A stretch of 8,669 bases of DNA. Source: Hyphomicrobiales bacterium. Lineage in GTDB: Bacteria > Pseudomonadota > Alphaproteobacteria > Rhizobiales > Afifellaceae. Position numbers and translations under genes: made by a program. Within the stretch, counting starts at the first letter, position 1. Every line of letters begins with the position of its first letter. The notes beneath the pieces were generated by a model that was not told the origin of the DNA, did no database searches, and was given only the letters and a program-made list of their open reading frames with translations. This document shows, one piece after another, positions 1 to 5,314 of this stretch. The stretch lies in assembly GCA_013812985.1 (NCBI GenBank), contig JACCSN010000568.1, forward strand, positions 1 through 8,669, in the 5' to 3' direction.

Positions 1-555
1 GTCGGGGTGCAATACGATTCCCCTCTTCTCGAGGGCCTTATCGACGCTCAGTTGAACCAACTCACTCGGCCGCATCTTGGCCGCCTGGCTCCGGAGGTCT
101 CGGTCAAGGAGGCTGATAGTGAACCGATAGAAGGCCAGGTCATCGTCGGTCATGCCCAAACCGTCGGGCCGAATGGTCGCCCGCCCGAGGTCTAGCCCCA
201 CCCCGTCGGACCGTAGCTTTTCGTCCCGTTCCAGCAGGTCAATTTCGTGCTCACGAATGAGCCGATCAACTTGTTCCCTTGTGATTCCTTCCGGAAAGCC
301 GTCCCGCAGGAACTTGCGGGCCTGCTCCACCAGCCCATGCGCTTCCTCGATATGCGCCAGAGCCCTCCGATCCGCCGCTTTCCAGTCATTGGTCTGAAGG
401 GACCGGATAACTTCAGTCTTAAAGCGACCGGTTCGTGGATTGATGAGCGCGGTCAGGGTTTCCGGCCACGGTGGCGGAACCGGCTTCCCGGCGAGGTCGT
501 CAGGAAGCGGGTAGCGGAACTCGTACCGATTGGCACGACGCTGGACGTATTTCAT
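1..555 (-). CDS. Tyrosine-type site-specific integrase, N-terminal part (C-terminus outside window)
   Basis: The reading frame is open from an ATG at 555 to the window edge: 185 codons with no stop, so the protein is incomplete at its C-terminus. It begins MKYVQRRANRYEFRYPLPDD, which resembles the short N-terminal domain (DUF6538-like, 'Y-x-QRR-x-x-R-Y-x-F-R-x-x-L-P') found on many tyrosine recombinases of phages and genomic islands. A long, charged, helical stretch follows (about residues 55-185), as expected before or within the core-binding domain. The catalytic domain with its R...H-x-x-R...Y residues would lie left of the window and cannot be checked. The start is the only in-frame ATG in the open stretch upstream; AGGA sits about 20 nt upstream, too far to be a good ribosome site. 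The gene starts about 100 bp beyond the tRNA-Glu 3' end and is read in the same direction, the usual layout when an element integrates into a tRNA 3' end. Its codons look less G/C-biased at third positions than neighbouring core genes, consistent with transfer. The family assignment rests on the N-terminal motif and the tRNA context. Confidence 0.77.
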   Translation of the reverse strand, partial: MKYVQRRANRYEFRYPLPDDLAGKPVPPPWPETLTALINPRTGRFKTEVIRSLQTNDWKAADRRALAHIEEAHGLVEQARKFLRDGFPEGITREQVDRLIREHEIDLLERDEKLRSDGVGLDLGRATIRPDGLGMTDDDLAFYRFTISLLDRDLRSQAAKMRPSELVQLSVDKALEKRGIVLHPD

Positions 556-641
556 GCGGCCCAAATGAACGGTCCTGTAGCATGCGAGTGTAGCACGCGA
601 GGAACCGAAACACCTGCAAATCGAAGGACTTCTGGGCTGAG

Positions 642-657
642 AAAGGCTTAGCAGCCT
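642..657 (-). terminator. Possible intrinsic terminator after tRNA-Glu
   Basis: On the minus strand, two bases past the CCA end, AGGCT and AGCCT form a 5-bp stem around the loop GCTA, followed by TTTCTC. Position and T-run suit a short factor-independent terminator for the tRNA, but the stem is weak. Confidence 0.35.
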
Positions 658-659
658 AA

Positions 660-690
660 TGGCGCTCCCTAGGGGAATCGAACCCCTGTT
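660..690. other. Predicted attachment site (att) in the 3' part of tRNA-Glu
   Basis: Inferred from the integrase next door. The T-arm, acceptor 3' strand and CCA end of the tRNA occupy roughly these bases, which is the usual crossover segment for tRNA-targeting tyrosine integrases. The second copy that would define the core is not in the window, so the boundaries are approximate. Confidence 0.4.
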
Positions 691-735
691 TCCGCCGTGA
701 GAGGGCGGCGTCCTGGACCGCTAGACGAAGGGAGC
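660..735 (-). tRNA. tRNA-Glu (anticodon CUC)
   Basis: Read on the minus strand, this 76-nt gene has a 7-bp acceptor stem (GCTCCCT with AGGGAGC), discriminator G and an encoded CCA end (662-660). The anticodon stem is CCGCC/GGCGG around the loop CTCTCAC, giving anticodon CTC, which reads GAG codons. The T-arm carries GGTTCGATTCC. The D-arm region TCTAGCGGTCCAGGA is typical of bacterial glutamate tRNAs. No base-pairing defect is visible, so the gene should be functional despite probably serving as an integration target. Confidence 0.96.
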
Positions 736-751
736 TTGAGCGGGTCGGGCG

Positions 752-785
752 GATATAGCCTCTCGCCCGAGCCGCCGCAAGTCAA
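752..785 (-). promoter_or_regulatory. Probable promoter of tRNA-Glu
   Basis: On the minus strand a TATATC box (757-752) lies about 16 nt upstream of the tRNA 5' end, a good -10 position for a stable RNA gene. TTGCGG (780-775) is 17 bp upstream of it, a weak -35 with ideal spacing. It directly follows a better match, TTGACT (785-780), which sits 22 bp away, longer than normal. The -10 assignment is more certain than the -35. Confidence 0.45.
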
Positions 786-797
786 CGTGGCGCGCGC

Positions 798-1166
798 TTA
801 TTCCGGCTGCAGCGAGAAGCGGCCGACGACGCGCCCGGAGCCGATGTCGATGACGATGAGCGAGGACGCGGCGCCGGGAGCCTCCAGATGCAGCAGCGCC
901 CGGTCGCCTTGCAGTTGGGTGGCGACCAGCCGAGCGCCGGCCGGGATTGCAATGCGGGCCTCGACCGGCGGCGCCGATCTCGCCGCGGCCTCCGCCTCCC
1001 GCTCCAGGCCGCTCCCGTCGACCTTGTAGACAATCGCCGCGAAGACCGCGATAAGGCCGAGCGCCATGATCCCGCCGGAGACGAAAAGCAGCCGCACCAG
1101 CTTGCGGCGCAGGCGCTCCGCCGCCGGATCGAGCGGCGCTTCGTCGTCTCGATCGGTGGCGGCCAT
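798..1166 (-). CDS. Small single-pass membrane protein (DUF6476-like)
   Basis: This is a 122-residue protein of unknown function. Residues 1-22 are hydrophilic and charged. Residues about 24-48 form one membrane helix rich in Leu, Ala, Val and Gly and ending at AAIVYKVD, after the basic run RLRRKLVR, which suggests the N-terminus faces the cytoplasm. The rest (50-122) is a small domain with alternating hydrophobic residues (RIAIPAGARL, SSLIVIDIGSGRVVGRF) that looks like a beta-rich periplasmic domain. From memory it resembles the DUF6476 family that sits beside rluD in alphaproteobacteria; no search was run. The ATG at 1166 is chosen because GGAG lies 6 nt upstream and the protein beyond it in frame looks like a shadow of the RluD gene. 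The gene is divergent from the RluD-family gene, with overlapping start codons. tRNA-Glu lies downstream on the same strand but has its own probable promoter. Confidence 0.8.
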   Translation of the reverse strand: MAATDRDDEAPLDPAAERLRRKLVRLLFVSGGIMALGLIAVFAAIVYKVDGSGLEREAEAAARSAPPVEARIAIPAGARLVATQLQGDRALLHLEAPGAASSLIVIDIGSGRVVGRFSLQPE

Positions 1167-2232
1167 GCCTGACTCCAAGAACTCCGATCTCACGGATTCC
1201 GACCTGATAGAGGGCGAGGCCCCTCTGGTCGAGAGCTTGGGGGTCGAGGGCTTGGGGGTCGAGGCCTTGCGGGTTGCGTTGGGCGAGGCGGGGGAGCGCC
1301 TCGACGCCTTCCTGGCGCGCCGCGACCCGCGCTTCTCCCGCAGCCGGCACAAGGCGCTGATCCAGAGCGGCCAGGTAACCTTGAACGGCCGGCCGCTCGC
1401 CGATCCCAATCATAGGTTGGCCGCCGGAGACCTGATCGCGATCGTCGTCCCGCCGCCCGAAGAGGCCGATCCGGCGCCCGAGCCGATCCCGCTCGTCGTC
1501 GTCTACGAGGACGACGATCTCGTCGTCGTCAACAAGCCGCCGGGCCTGGTCGTGCATCCGGGCGCCGGCAATCCGACGGGCACGCTCGTCAACGCCCTGC
1601 TCGCCCATTGCGGCGACACGCTGTCCGGCATCGGCGGTGTGCGCCGGCCGGGGATCGTGCATCGCCTCGACAAAGAGACCTCCGGCCTGCTTGTCGTGGC
1701 GAAGAACGACGCGGCGCATCGCGGGCTTTCGGCGCAATTCGCCGATCATGGCCGCGAAGGGCCGCTCATCCGCGAATACGACGCGCTTGTCTGGGGCGTC
1801 CCCGGTCACCAAATCGGTTCAGTCGACGCCGCGCTGGACCGCGACCGGATGAACCGCCAGAAGCAGGCGGTGACGCGCATCGGCGGGCGGCAGGCGATCA
1901 CCCATTACTGGCTGCGGGAACGGTTCGGCGGGGTTGCCTCGTTGCTGGCCTGTCGGCTGGAGACCGGCCGCACCCACCAGATCCGCGTCCACATGGCCCA
2001 TATCGGGCATCCGCTCGTGGGCGATCTCGTTTACGGTTCCGGCTTTCTCACCAAAGCCGAGAAGCTCCCGGCGGAACTAAAGGCCGCGGTCAAGGCTTTT
2101 CGTCGCCAGGCGCTGCATGCGCGCCTGCTCGGCTTCGAGCACCCTCGCACAGGCGCGATCCTGCGCTTGGAGGCGGATTGGCCTCAAGACATGGCCGATC
2201 TTGTAGAACGGTTCCGCCAAGCGGGCCTTTAG
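1165..2232 (+). CDS. rluD: RluA/RluD-family 23S rRNA pseudouridine synthase
   Basis: This 355-residue enzyme should convert uridines of 23S rRNA to pseudouridine; RluD acts on helix 69 during large-subunit assembly. An S4 RNA-binding domain covers about residues 41-95 (GERLDAFLARR, then SRHKALIQSGQVTLNGRP). The catalytic domain starts near 115 (VVNKPPGLVVHPG). The motif HRLDKETSGLLVV contains the catalytic aspartate D169, and the late motif ETGRTHQIRVHMAHIGHPL (about 266-284) is also intact. Length is normal for the family. The ATG at 1165 is the first start giving a reasonable N-terminus; the in-frame ATG at 1066 would lie inside the divergent gene. No strong ribosome site is seen (GGTGG just upstream). 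Residues 22-36 are a three-unit repeat between N-terminus and S4 domain. rpoH follows 117 bp downstream. RluC or another RluA-family specificity cannot be excluded, but S4 domain, length and the neighbouring rpoH favour RluD. Confidence 0.93.
   Translation: MPDSKNSDLTDSDLIEGEAPLVESLGVEGLGVEALRVALGEAGERLDAFLARRDPRFSRSRHKALIQSGQVTLNGRPLADPNHRLAAGDLIAIVVPPPEEADPAPEPIPLVVVYEDDDLVVVNKPPGLVVHPGAGNPTGTLVNALLAHCGDTLSGIGGVRRPGIVHRLDKETSGLLVVAKNDAAHRGLSAQFADHGREGPLIREYDALVWGVPGHQIGSVDAALDRDRMNRQKQAVTRIGGRQAITHYWLRERFGGVASLLACRLETGRTHQIRVHMAHIGHPLVGDLVYGSGFLTKAEKLPAELKAAVKAFRRQALHARLLGFEHPRTGAILRLEADWPQDMADLVERFRQAGL
1228..1272 (+). repeat. 15-bp tandem repeat (three copies) inside the RluD-family gene
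   Basis: Three adjacent 15-bp units are seen: GTCGAGAGCTTGGGG, GTCGAGGGCTTGGGG and GTCGAGGCCTTGCGG. They encode VESLG, VEGLG and VEALR (residues 22-36) in the linker before the S4 domain. Because 15 is divisible by three, copy-number change keeps the frame. Confidence 0.9.
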
Positions 2233-2247
2233 TGCAACCGCCGTTCT

Positions 2248-2276
2248 TTCCGCAGCCGCAAATTAGACGCGATAAT
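2248..2276 (+). promoter_or_regulatory. Tentative rpoH promoter
   Basis: The gap between the RluD-family gene and rpoH (2233-2349) contains GATAAT (2271-2276), a good match to a -10 box and about 74 bp before the rpoH start. The -35 region at 17 bp spacing is TTCCGC, a poor match. No intrinsic terminator for the upstream gene is evident. This stretch is a reasonable place for an rpoH promoter, but the assignment is weak and rpoH could also be read through from upstream. Confidence 0.22.
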
Positions 2277-2349
2277 CGTGTTCGGTAGGTCAATCGGGCG
2301 AAACGGTCGCGCTTTCGAAGGCGACGTGGCCGCCAGGAAGGGGATAAGC

Positions 2350-3264
2350 ATGGCGAAGGGCAACATACCGGTTTTCCAGTCCGGCGACGGCGGCCTCACC
2401 CGCTACCTGGAAGAGATCCGGCGCTTTCCGATGCTGCAGCCGCAGGAAGAATACATGCTCGCCAAGCGCTATAACGAGCATGGCGACCGCGATGCGGCCC
2501 ATAGGCTCGTCACCAGCCATCTGCGACTCGTCGCCAAGATCGCCATGGGCTACCGCGGCTACGGCCTGCCGATCGGCGAGGTCATCTCGGAAGGCAATGT
2601 CGGCTTGATGCAGGCGGTGAAGCGGTTCGAGCCGGACAAGGGCTTCCGGCTCGCCACCTACGCGATGTGGTGGATCAGGGCCGCGATCCAAGAATATATC
2701 CTGCGCTCCTGGAGCCTGGTGAAGATGGGCACCACCGCCAACCAGAAGCGGCTCTTCTTCAACCTGCGCAAAGCCAAGAGCCAGATCCAGGCGCTCGACG
2801 AGGGCGACCTCAAGCCCGACCAGGTCGCGGCGATCGCGCAGAAGCTGAATGTCAGCGAGGCCGAGGTCGTGTCGATGAACCGGCGCCTCTCCGGCGACGC
2901 GTCGCTGAACGCGCCGATCCGCGCCAGCGAGGGCGAATCCGGCGAATGGCAGGACTGGCTCGCCGACGATTCCGACACACAGGAGACGGTGCTGGCCGAG
3001 CAGGACGAGCTTGAGCAGCGCCGCGAGATGCTGCGGGACGCGCTGGATATCCTCGACAACCGCGAGCGCCGCATTTTCGAGGCTCGCCGGCTCACCGACG
3101 ACCCGCTGACTCTGGAGCAGCTCTCCACCGAGTTTGACGTGTCGCGCGAGCGTGTCCGCCAGCTGGAGGTTCGCGCCTTTGAGAAGGTGCAGAAGGCCAT
3201 GCAGAAAGCGACCCGCGATCGCGACCGGGGACGCACCCCGCTCCTCGCGGCGAATCCCGCCTGA
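2350..3264 (+). CDS. rpoH: RNA polymerase heat-shock sigma factor RpoH (sigma-32)
   Basis: This 304-residue protein directs RNA polymerase to heat-shock promoters (chaperones and proteases). Region 1.2 and the start of region 2 are at about 15-60 (LTRYLEEIRRFPMLQPQEEY). Region 2 continues through NVGLMQAVKRFEPDKGFRLA and TYAMWWIRAAIQEYILRSWS (about 83-122), the core-binding and -10-recognition part. The RpoH box QKRLFFNLR lies at 132-140, the hallmark that separates RpoH from other group 2/3 sigmas. Region 4 ends with the helix-turn-helix LTLEQLSTEFDVSRERVRQLE (about 253-273) for -35 recognition. Length is normal for alphaproteobacterial RpoH. The ATG at 2350 is chosen because AGGAAGGGG ends 6 nt upstream; an in-frame GTG at 2278 would add 24 residues unlike the family. 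Many alphaproteobacteria carry two rpoH genes; the rluD-side location suggests the main copy, but this is inference. Confidence 0.97.
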   Translation: MAKGNIPVFQSGDGGLTRYLEEIRRFPMLQPQEEYMLAKRYNEHGDRDAAHRLVTSHLRLVAKIAMGYRGYGLPIGEVISEGNVGLMQAVKRFEPDKGFRLATYAMWWIRAAIQEYILRSWSLVKMGTTANQKRLFFNLRKAKSQIQALDEGDLKPDQVAAIAQKLNVSEAEVVSMNRRLSGDASLNAPIRASEGESGEWQDWLADDSDTQETVLAEQDELEQRREMLRDALDILDNRERRIFEARRLTDDPLTLEQLSTEFDVSRERVRQLEVRAFEKVQKAMQKATRDRDRGRTPLLAANPA

Positions 3265-3283
3265 CCTGCCGCCGCTGGCGGGG

Positions 3284-3319
3284 TCAGCTCGATCCGGTCA
3301 GCTCGATCCGGTCAGCTCG
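3284..3319. repeat. 14-bp tandem repeat (about 2.6 copies) at the rpoH/transporter convergence
   Basis: TCAGCTCGATCCGG occurs twice in direct succession (3284-3297 and 3298-3311), followed by a partial third copy TCAGCTCG (3312-3319). The repeat spans the stop codon and last residues of the minus-strand transporter and most of the 33-bp gap to the rpoH stop. Fourteen is not divisible by three, so copy-number change shifts the transporter's final residues. Confidence 0.88.
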
Positions 3320-4278
3320 CGGGGTGATCGCGCTTGCGATCTGACAACCTCATCGTTGCCCTGAGCGGGGCGCCCAAACCATCTTGAGGCGAGGCGCCCG
3401 TCGATCACCACGAGGCCAAACCCGATCAACCCCATGCCGGCCGCTTCGCTCCAGGCGAGCATCTCGCCGAGAATCGCCCAGGCCAGGAAAACCCCGCCGG
3501 CCGGGATCAGCAGCGCGACGAGGCTGGTGTTCGTCGCGCCGGCCCGCGCGATCAGCTCGAAGAAAAGAACATAAGCCAGCGCGGTGGAGGCGAGCGCCAG
3601 GCCGATCGCGGAGAACAGCGCGGCCGCGTCCGGCATTGGCAACATCCACGGGCGATCCGCGAGGAGCGCGACCGGAGCGAGCATCAGCGTGGCGGCGGTA
3701 AGCTGGCAGGTGGCGGACACGGTGGCGTCGATGCCGCCGAAGCCGCGGCCGATCGTGTTGGACAGGCCGTAGGAGGCGGTCGCCAGCAGCATCGCGCCGG
3801 CTGCGATGATGTCCGAGCCGAGCCCGCCGAGCGCCTGCGGTCCTATCATCGCGGCCACCCCGGCGAAGCCGAGCAGGATGCCCGAGAGCTTGGCCGCGGT
3901 GATCTTCTCGTTGGCCGTCGCGACATGGGCGATGAGCAACGTGAAGATCGGGACGGTGGCGTTCAGGATCGAGGCCGCGCCCGCGCCGATACGGGCGGTG
4001 GCGTAGACGATGAGAACGCCGGGCAGGAGATTGTTGAAGAAGCCCATGAGCGCGTATCGCCCGAGCGCCCTCCGCTCCCTGGGATAGCGCCGTCCCGTCG
4101 CCATCACCACAACGTGCAGCACTGCGGCCGCGAGCCCGACGCGGATCAGCACCAGCGTCAGGATGGGAATGTCTGCAGCCGCCACCTTGATGAAGATGAA
4201 GGAGACGCTCCACAGGAAGGCGAGCGCCAGCAATAGCGCCCAGCTCCGCCGGTCCAGCCTCGGGGTCTGAAGTTCCAT
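3298..4278 (-). CDS. EamA-family (DMT superfamily) transporter, second of a pair
   Basis: This 326-residue inner-membrane protein belongs to the drug/metabolite transporter superfamily. Two EamA repeats of about five helices each are visible, roughly residues 14-147 and 158-295. Family-like segments are ALLLALAFLWSVSFIFIKVA at the start, LIRVGLAAAVL in helix 2, ASILNATVPIFTLLIAH in the first repeat and LIPAGGVFLAWAILGE in the second. The C-terminal tail after about 300 is hydrophilic and ends in the out-of-frame tandem repeat, so its last residues are probably not conserved. Such proteins usually export amino acids, purines or other small metabolites; the substrate cannot be read from sequence. 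It starts only 9 bp after the stop of the other EamA gene and has no clear ribosome site, so translation may be coupled. The two products are full-length ten-helix types, unlike small four-helix SMR subunits. Confidence 0.92.
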   Translation of the reverse strand: MELQTPRLDRRSWALLLALAFLWSVSFIFIKVAAADIPILTLVLIRVGLAAAVLHVVVMATGRRYPRERRALGRYALMGFFNNLLPGVLIVYATARIGAGAASILNATVPIFTLLIAHVATANEKITAAKLSGILLGFAGVAAMIGPQALGGLGSDIIAAGAMLLATASYGLSNTIGRGFGGIDATVSATCQLTAATLMLAPVALLADRPWMLPMPDAAALFSAIGLALASTALAYVLFFELIARAGATNTSLVALLIPAGGVFLAWAILGEMLAWSEAAGMGLIGFGLVVIDGRLASRWFGRPAQGNDEVVRSQARSPRELTGSS

Positions 4279-4287
4279 GACGCGTGG

Positions 4288-5262
4288 CTAAAGCGTTGCC
4301 TGGTCGGCCGCCACCCGTTTCGCGACAGCGACCGGCCGTCGCCGGCTGGCGAGCACGACGCCGCCGATGATGAGGATGGCCCCGACCGCGTGATGGAGCC
4401 CGGGGCGCTCGCCGAGGAAGATGAACGCCAGCGTTGCCCCGAACAGCGGGATCAGATGGAAGAACGGCCCGGCGCGGTTGGCTCCGATAAGCTCGACGCC
4501 GCGATTGAAGCAGAGATAGGCGATGATGGAGGGGAACAGGACGACGTAGACGAGAGCCGCGAGCGAGCCTGAGGTGAGCGGCGCGAAACGCGCCCCGGAC
4601 AGGGCTTCAACAAGCGCCACGGGCGCCAGTAGTAGCGCGCCAAGTCCCAAGGTGCTTGCCAGGAAAGAGAGCGACGAAACCGCTGGCCGGCGGCGCAGGA
4701 GCGTGGAATAGAGAGCATAGATGGCCATGGCCACGAGGATCATGACGTCGCCGATATTGAGGCTGAGCCGCGCCAGGCGCGCCGGATCGCCGCCGCTCAC
4801 GATGACGAGGACGCCGATGAGCGACACGAGCACGCCGAAGATTTGGCCGCGCGTCAGCGGCTCGCGGTAGAGGACGAGGCTCCACAGCCCGATCAGGAGC
4901 GGCCCGCTCGACTGCATGAGCGAGGCGTTGATGGCGGTCGTATGTTGCAGGCTCCAGTAGAGGAGCGTGTTGAAGACGCTGATCCCCGTCAGCGACAGGA
5001 TGACGAGGACGCCGAGATGCCGGCGCAGGAGCGGCAGGTCCGCGCGAAGGCGAGACCAGGCAAACGGGAGCACCAGACAGAAAGCGCCCGTCCAGCGGAT
5101 CTGGGCGAGCGCCACCGGCGGGATCTGATCCACAATTGCCCGCCCGACCACTGCATTGCCCGCCCAGAACAGGGATGTCAGCGTCAACAGGAGGTATGGC
5201 TGGTCGCGAATTCGGCTGAGGAAGGACATGGCGCGGGTCAGGCTGCCGGTGAACGCATGCAA
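4288..5262 (-). CDS. EamA-family (DMT superfamily) transporter, first of a pair
   Basis: This 324-residue polytopic inner-membrane protein also has two EamA repeats, about residues 24-156 and 168-306. Family features include PYLLLTLTSLFWAGNAVVGR in helix 1, LAQIRWTGAFCLVLPF in helix 2, TTAINASLMQSSGPLLIGLW in the first repeat, and FFHLIPLFGATLAFIFLGE in the second. It differs clearly from its neighbour, so the pair looks like distinct paralogues rather than a recent duplication. The ATG at 5262 has AGGGG about 9 nt upstream; an ATG at 5229 (M12) would give the usual short N-terminus but lacks a ribosome site, so the start is moderately uncertain. A 52-bp gap separates it from the unknown membrane-protein gene upstream. 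The substrate is unknown; export of a metabolite is the general role of the family. Confidence 0.92.
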   Translation of the reverse strand: MHAFTGSLTRAMSFLSRIRDQPYLLLTLTSLFWAGNAVVGRAIVDQIPPVALAQIRWTGAFCLVLPFAWSRLRADLPLLRRHLGVLVILSLTGISVFNTLLYWSLQHTTAINASLMQSSGPLLIGLWSLVLYREPLTRGQIFGVLVSLIGVLVIVSGGDPARLARLSLNIGDVMILVAMAIYALYSTLLRRRPAVSSLSFLASTLGLGALLLAPVALVEALSGARFAPLTSGSLAALVYVVLFPSIIAYLCFNRGVELIGANRAGPFFHLIPLFGATLAFIFLGERPGLHHAVGAILIIGGVVLASRRRPVAVAKRVAADQATL

Positions 5263-5272
5263 AGCGACCCCT

Positions 5273-5301
5273 GAGGGCCGGTGTTCGCCCGGTCAGCCCT
5301 C
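5273..5301 (-). other. Inverted repeat between the unknown membrane-protein gene and the transporter pair
   Basis: On the minus strand GAGGG and CCCTC flank an inner CCGG/CCGG pair with a 7-nt loop (GCGAACA) and a CTGA bulge on one side. It falls in the 52-bp gap just before the transporter start. It could be a weak terminator or attenuating hairpin, but no T-run follows. Confidence 0.35.
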
Positions 5302-5314
5302 CAAAGAGAGCCGG

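Larger units (their letters stand above)
1..660. mobile_element. Edge of a probable integrated element (genomic island, ICE or prophage) at tRNA-Glu
   Basis: An integrase-like gene lies directly next to the 3' end of a tRNA gene, and nothing separates them but about 100 bp of non-coding sequence. From known island biology, the tRNA 3' end is the attachment site and the element extends away from the tRNA, here to the left. The tRNA is intact including its CCA end, as expected because such elements restore the gene on integration. The element's other end, its cargo and the matching direct repeat are outside the window, so type, size and present mobility are unknown. Confidence 0.55.

Noticed and set aside
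7..651. Plus-strand ORFs at 7-195 and 247-651
   Set aside because: They lie opposite the open integrase frame, have arginine- and proline-rich shadow-like composition, and no ribosome site or recognisable domain.
1167..1409. N-terminal extension of the small membrane protein to an upstream ATG
   Set aside because: The extra 81 residues are Ser/Arg/Pro-rich and antisense to the RluD S4 domain; the ATG at 1166 has a ribosome site.
1492..1532. GTC/GAC-rich direct and inverted repeats in the RluD-family gene
   Set aside because: They follow from codon choice for the conserved-looking segment PLVVVYEDDDLVVVN in the catalytic domain, so no separate element is needed.
721..1812. Long minus-strand ORF of 363 codons across the RluD-family gene and into the tRNA
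   Set aside because: It runs antisense to clear RluD motifs, overlaps the small membrane-protein gene in another frame and ends within the tRNA gene; its Arg/Gly/Ala-rich composition marks it as a GC-rich shadow.
2278..2349. Upstream GTG extension of rpoH
   Set aside because: The added 24 residues do not resemble RpoH N-termini, and a strong ribosome site precedes the ATG at 2350.
3265..3297. Intrinsic terminator between rpoH and the convergent transporter
   Set aside because: A short CCGCC/GGCGG stem exists near 3269-3283, but no T-run follows on either strand, and the stretch is better described by the tandem repeat.
3298..5262. Transporter pair as an SMR-type two-subunit pump
   Set aside because: Each protein is about 325 residues with about ten helices; SMR subunits are about 110 residues with four helices.
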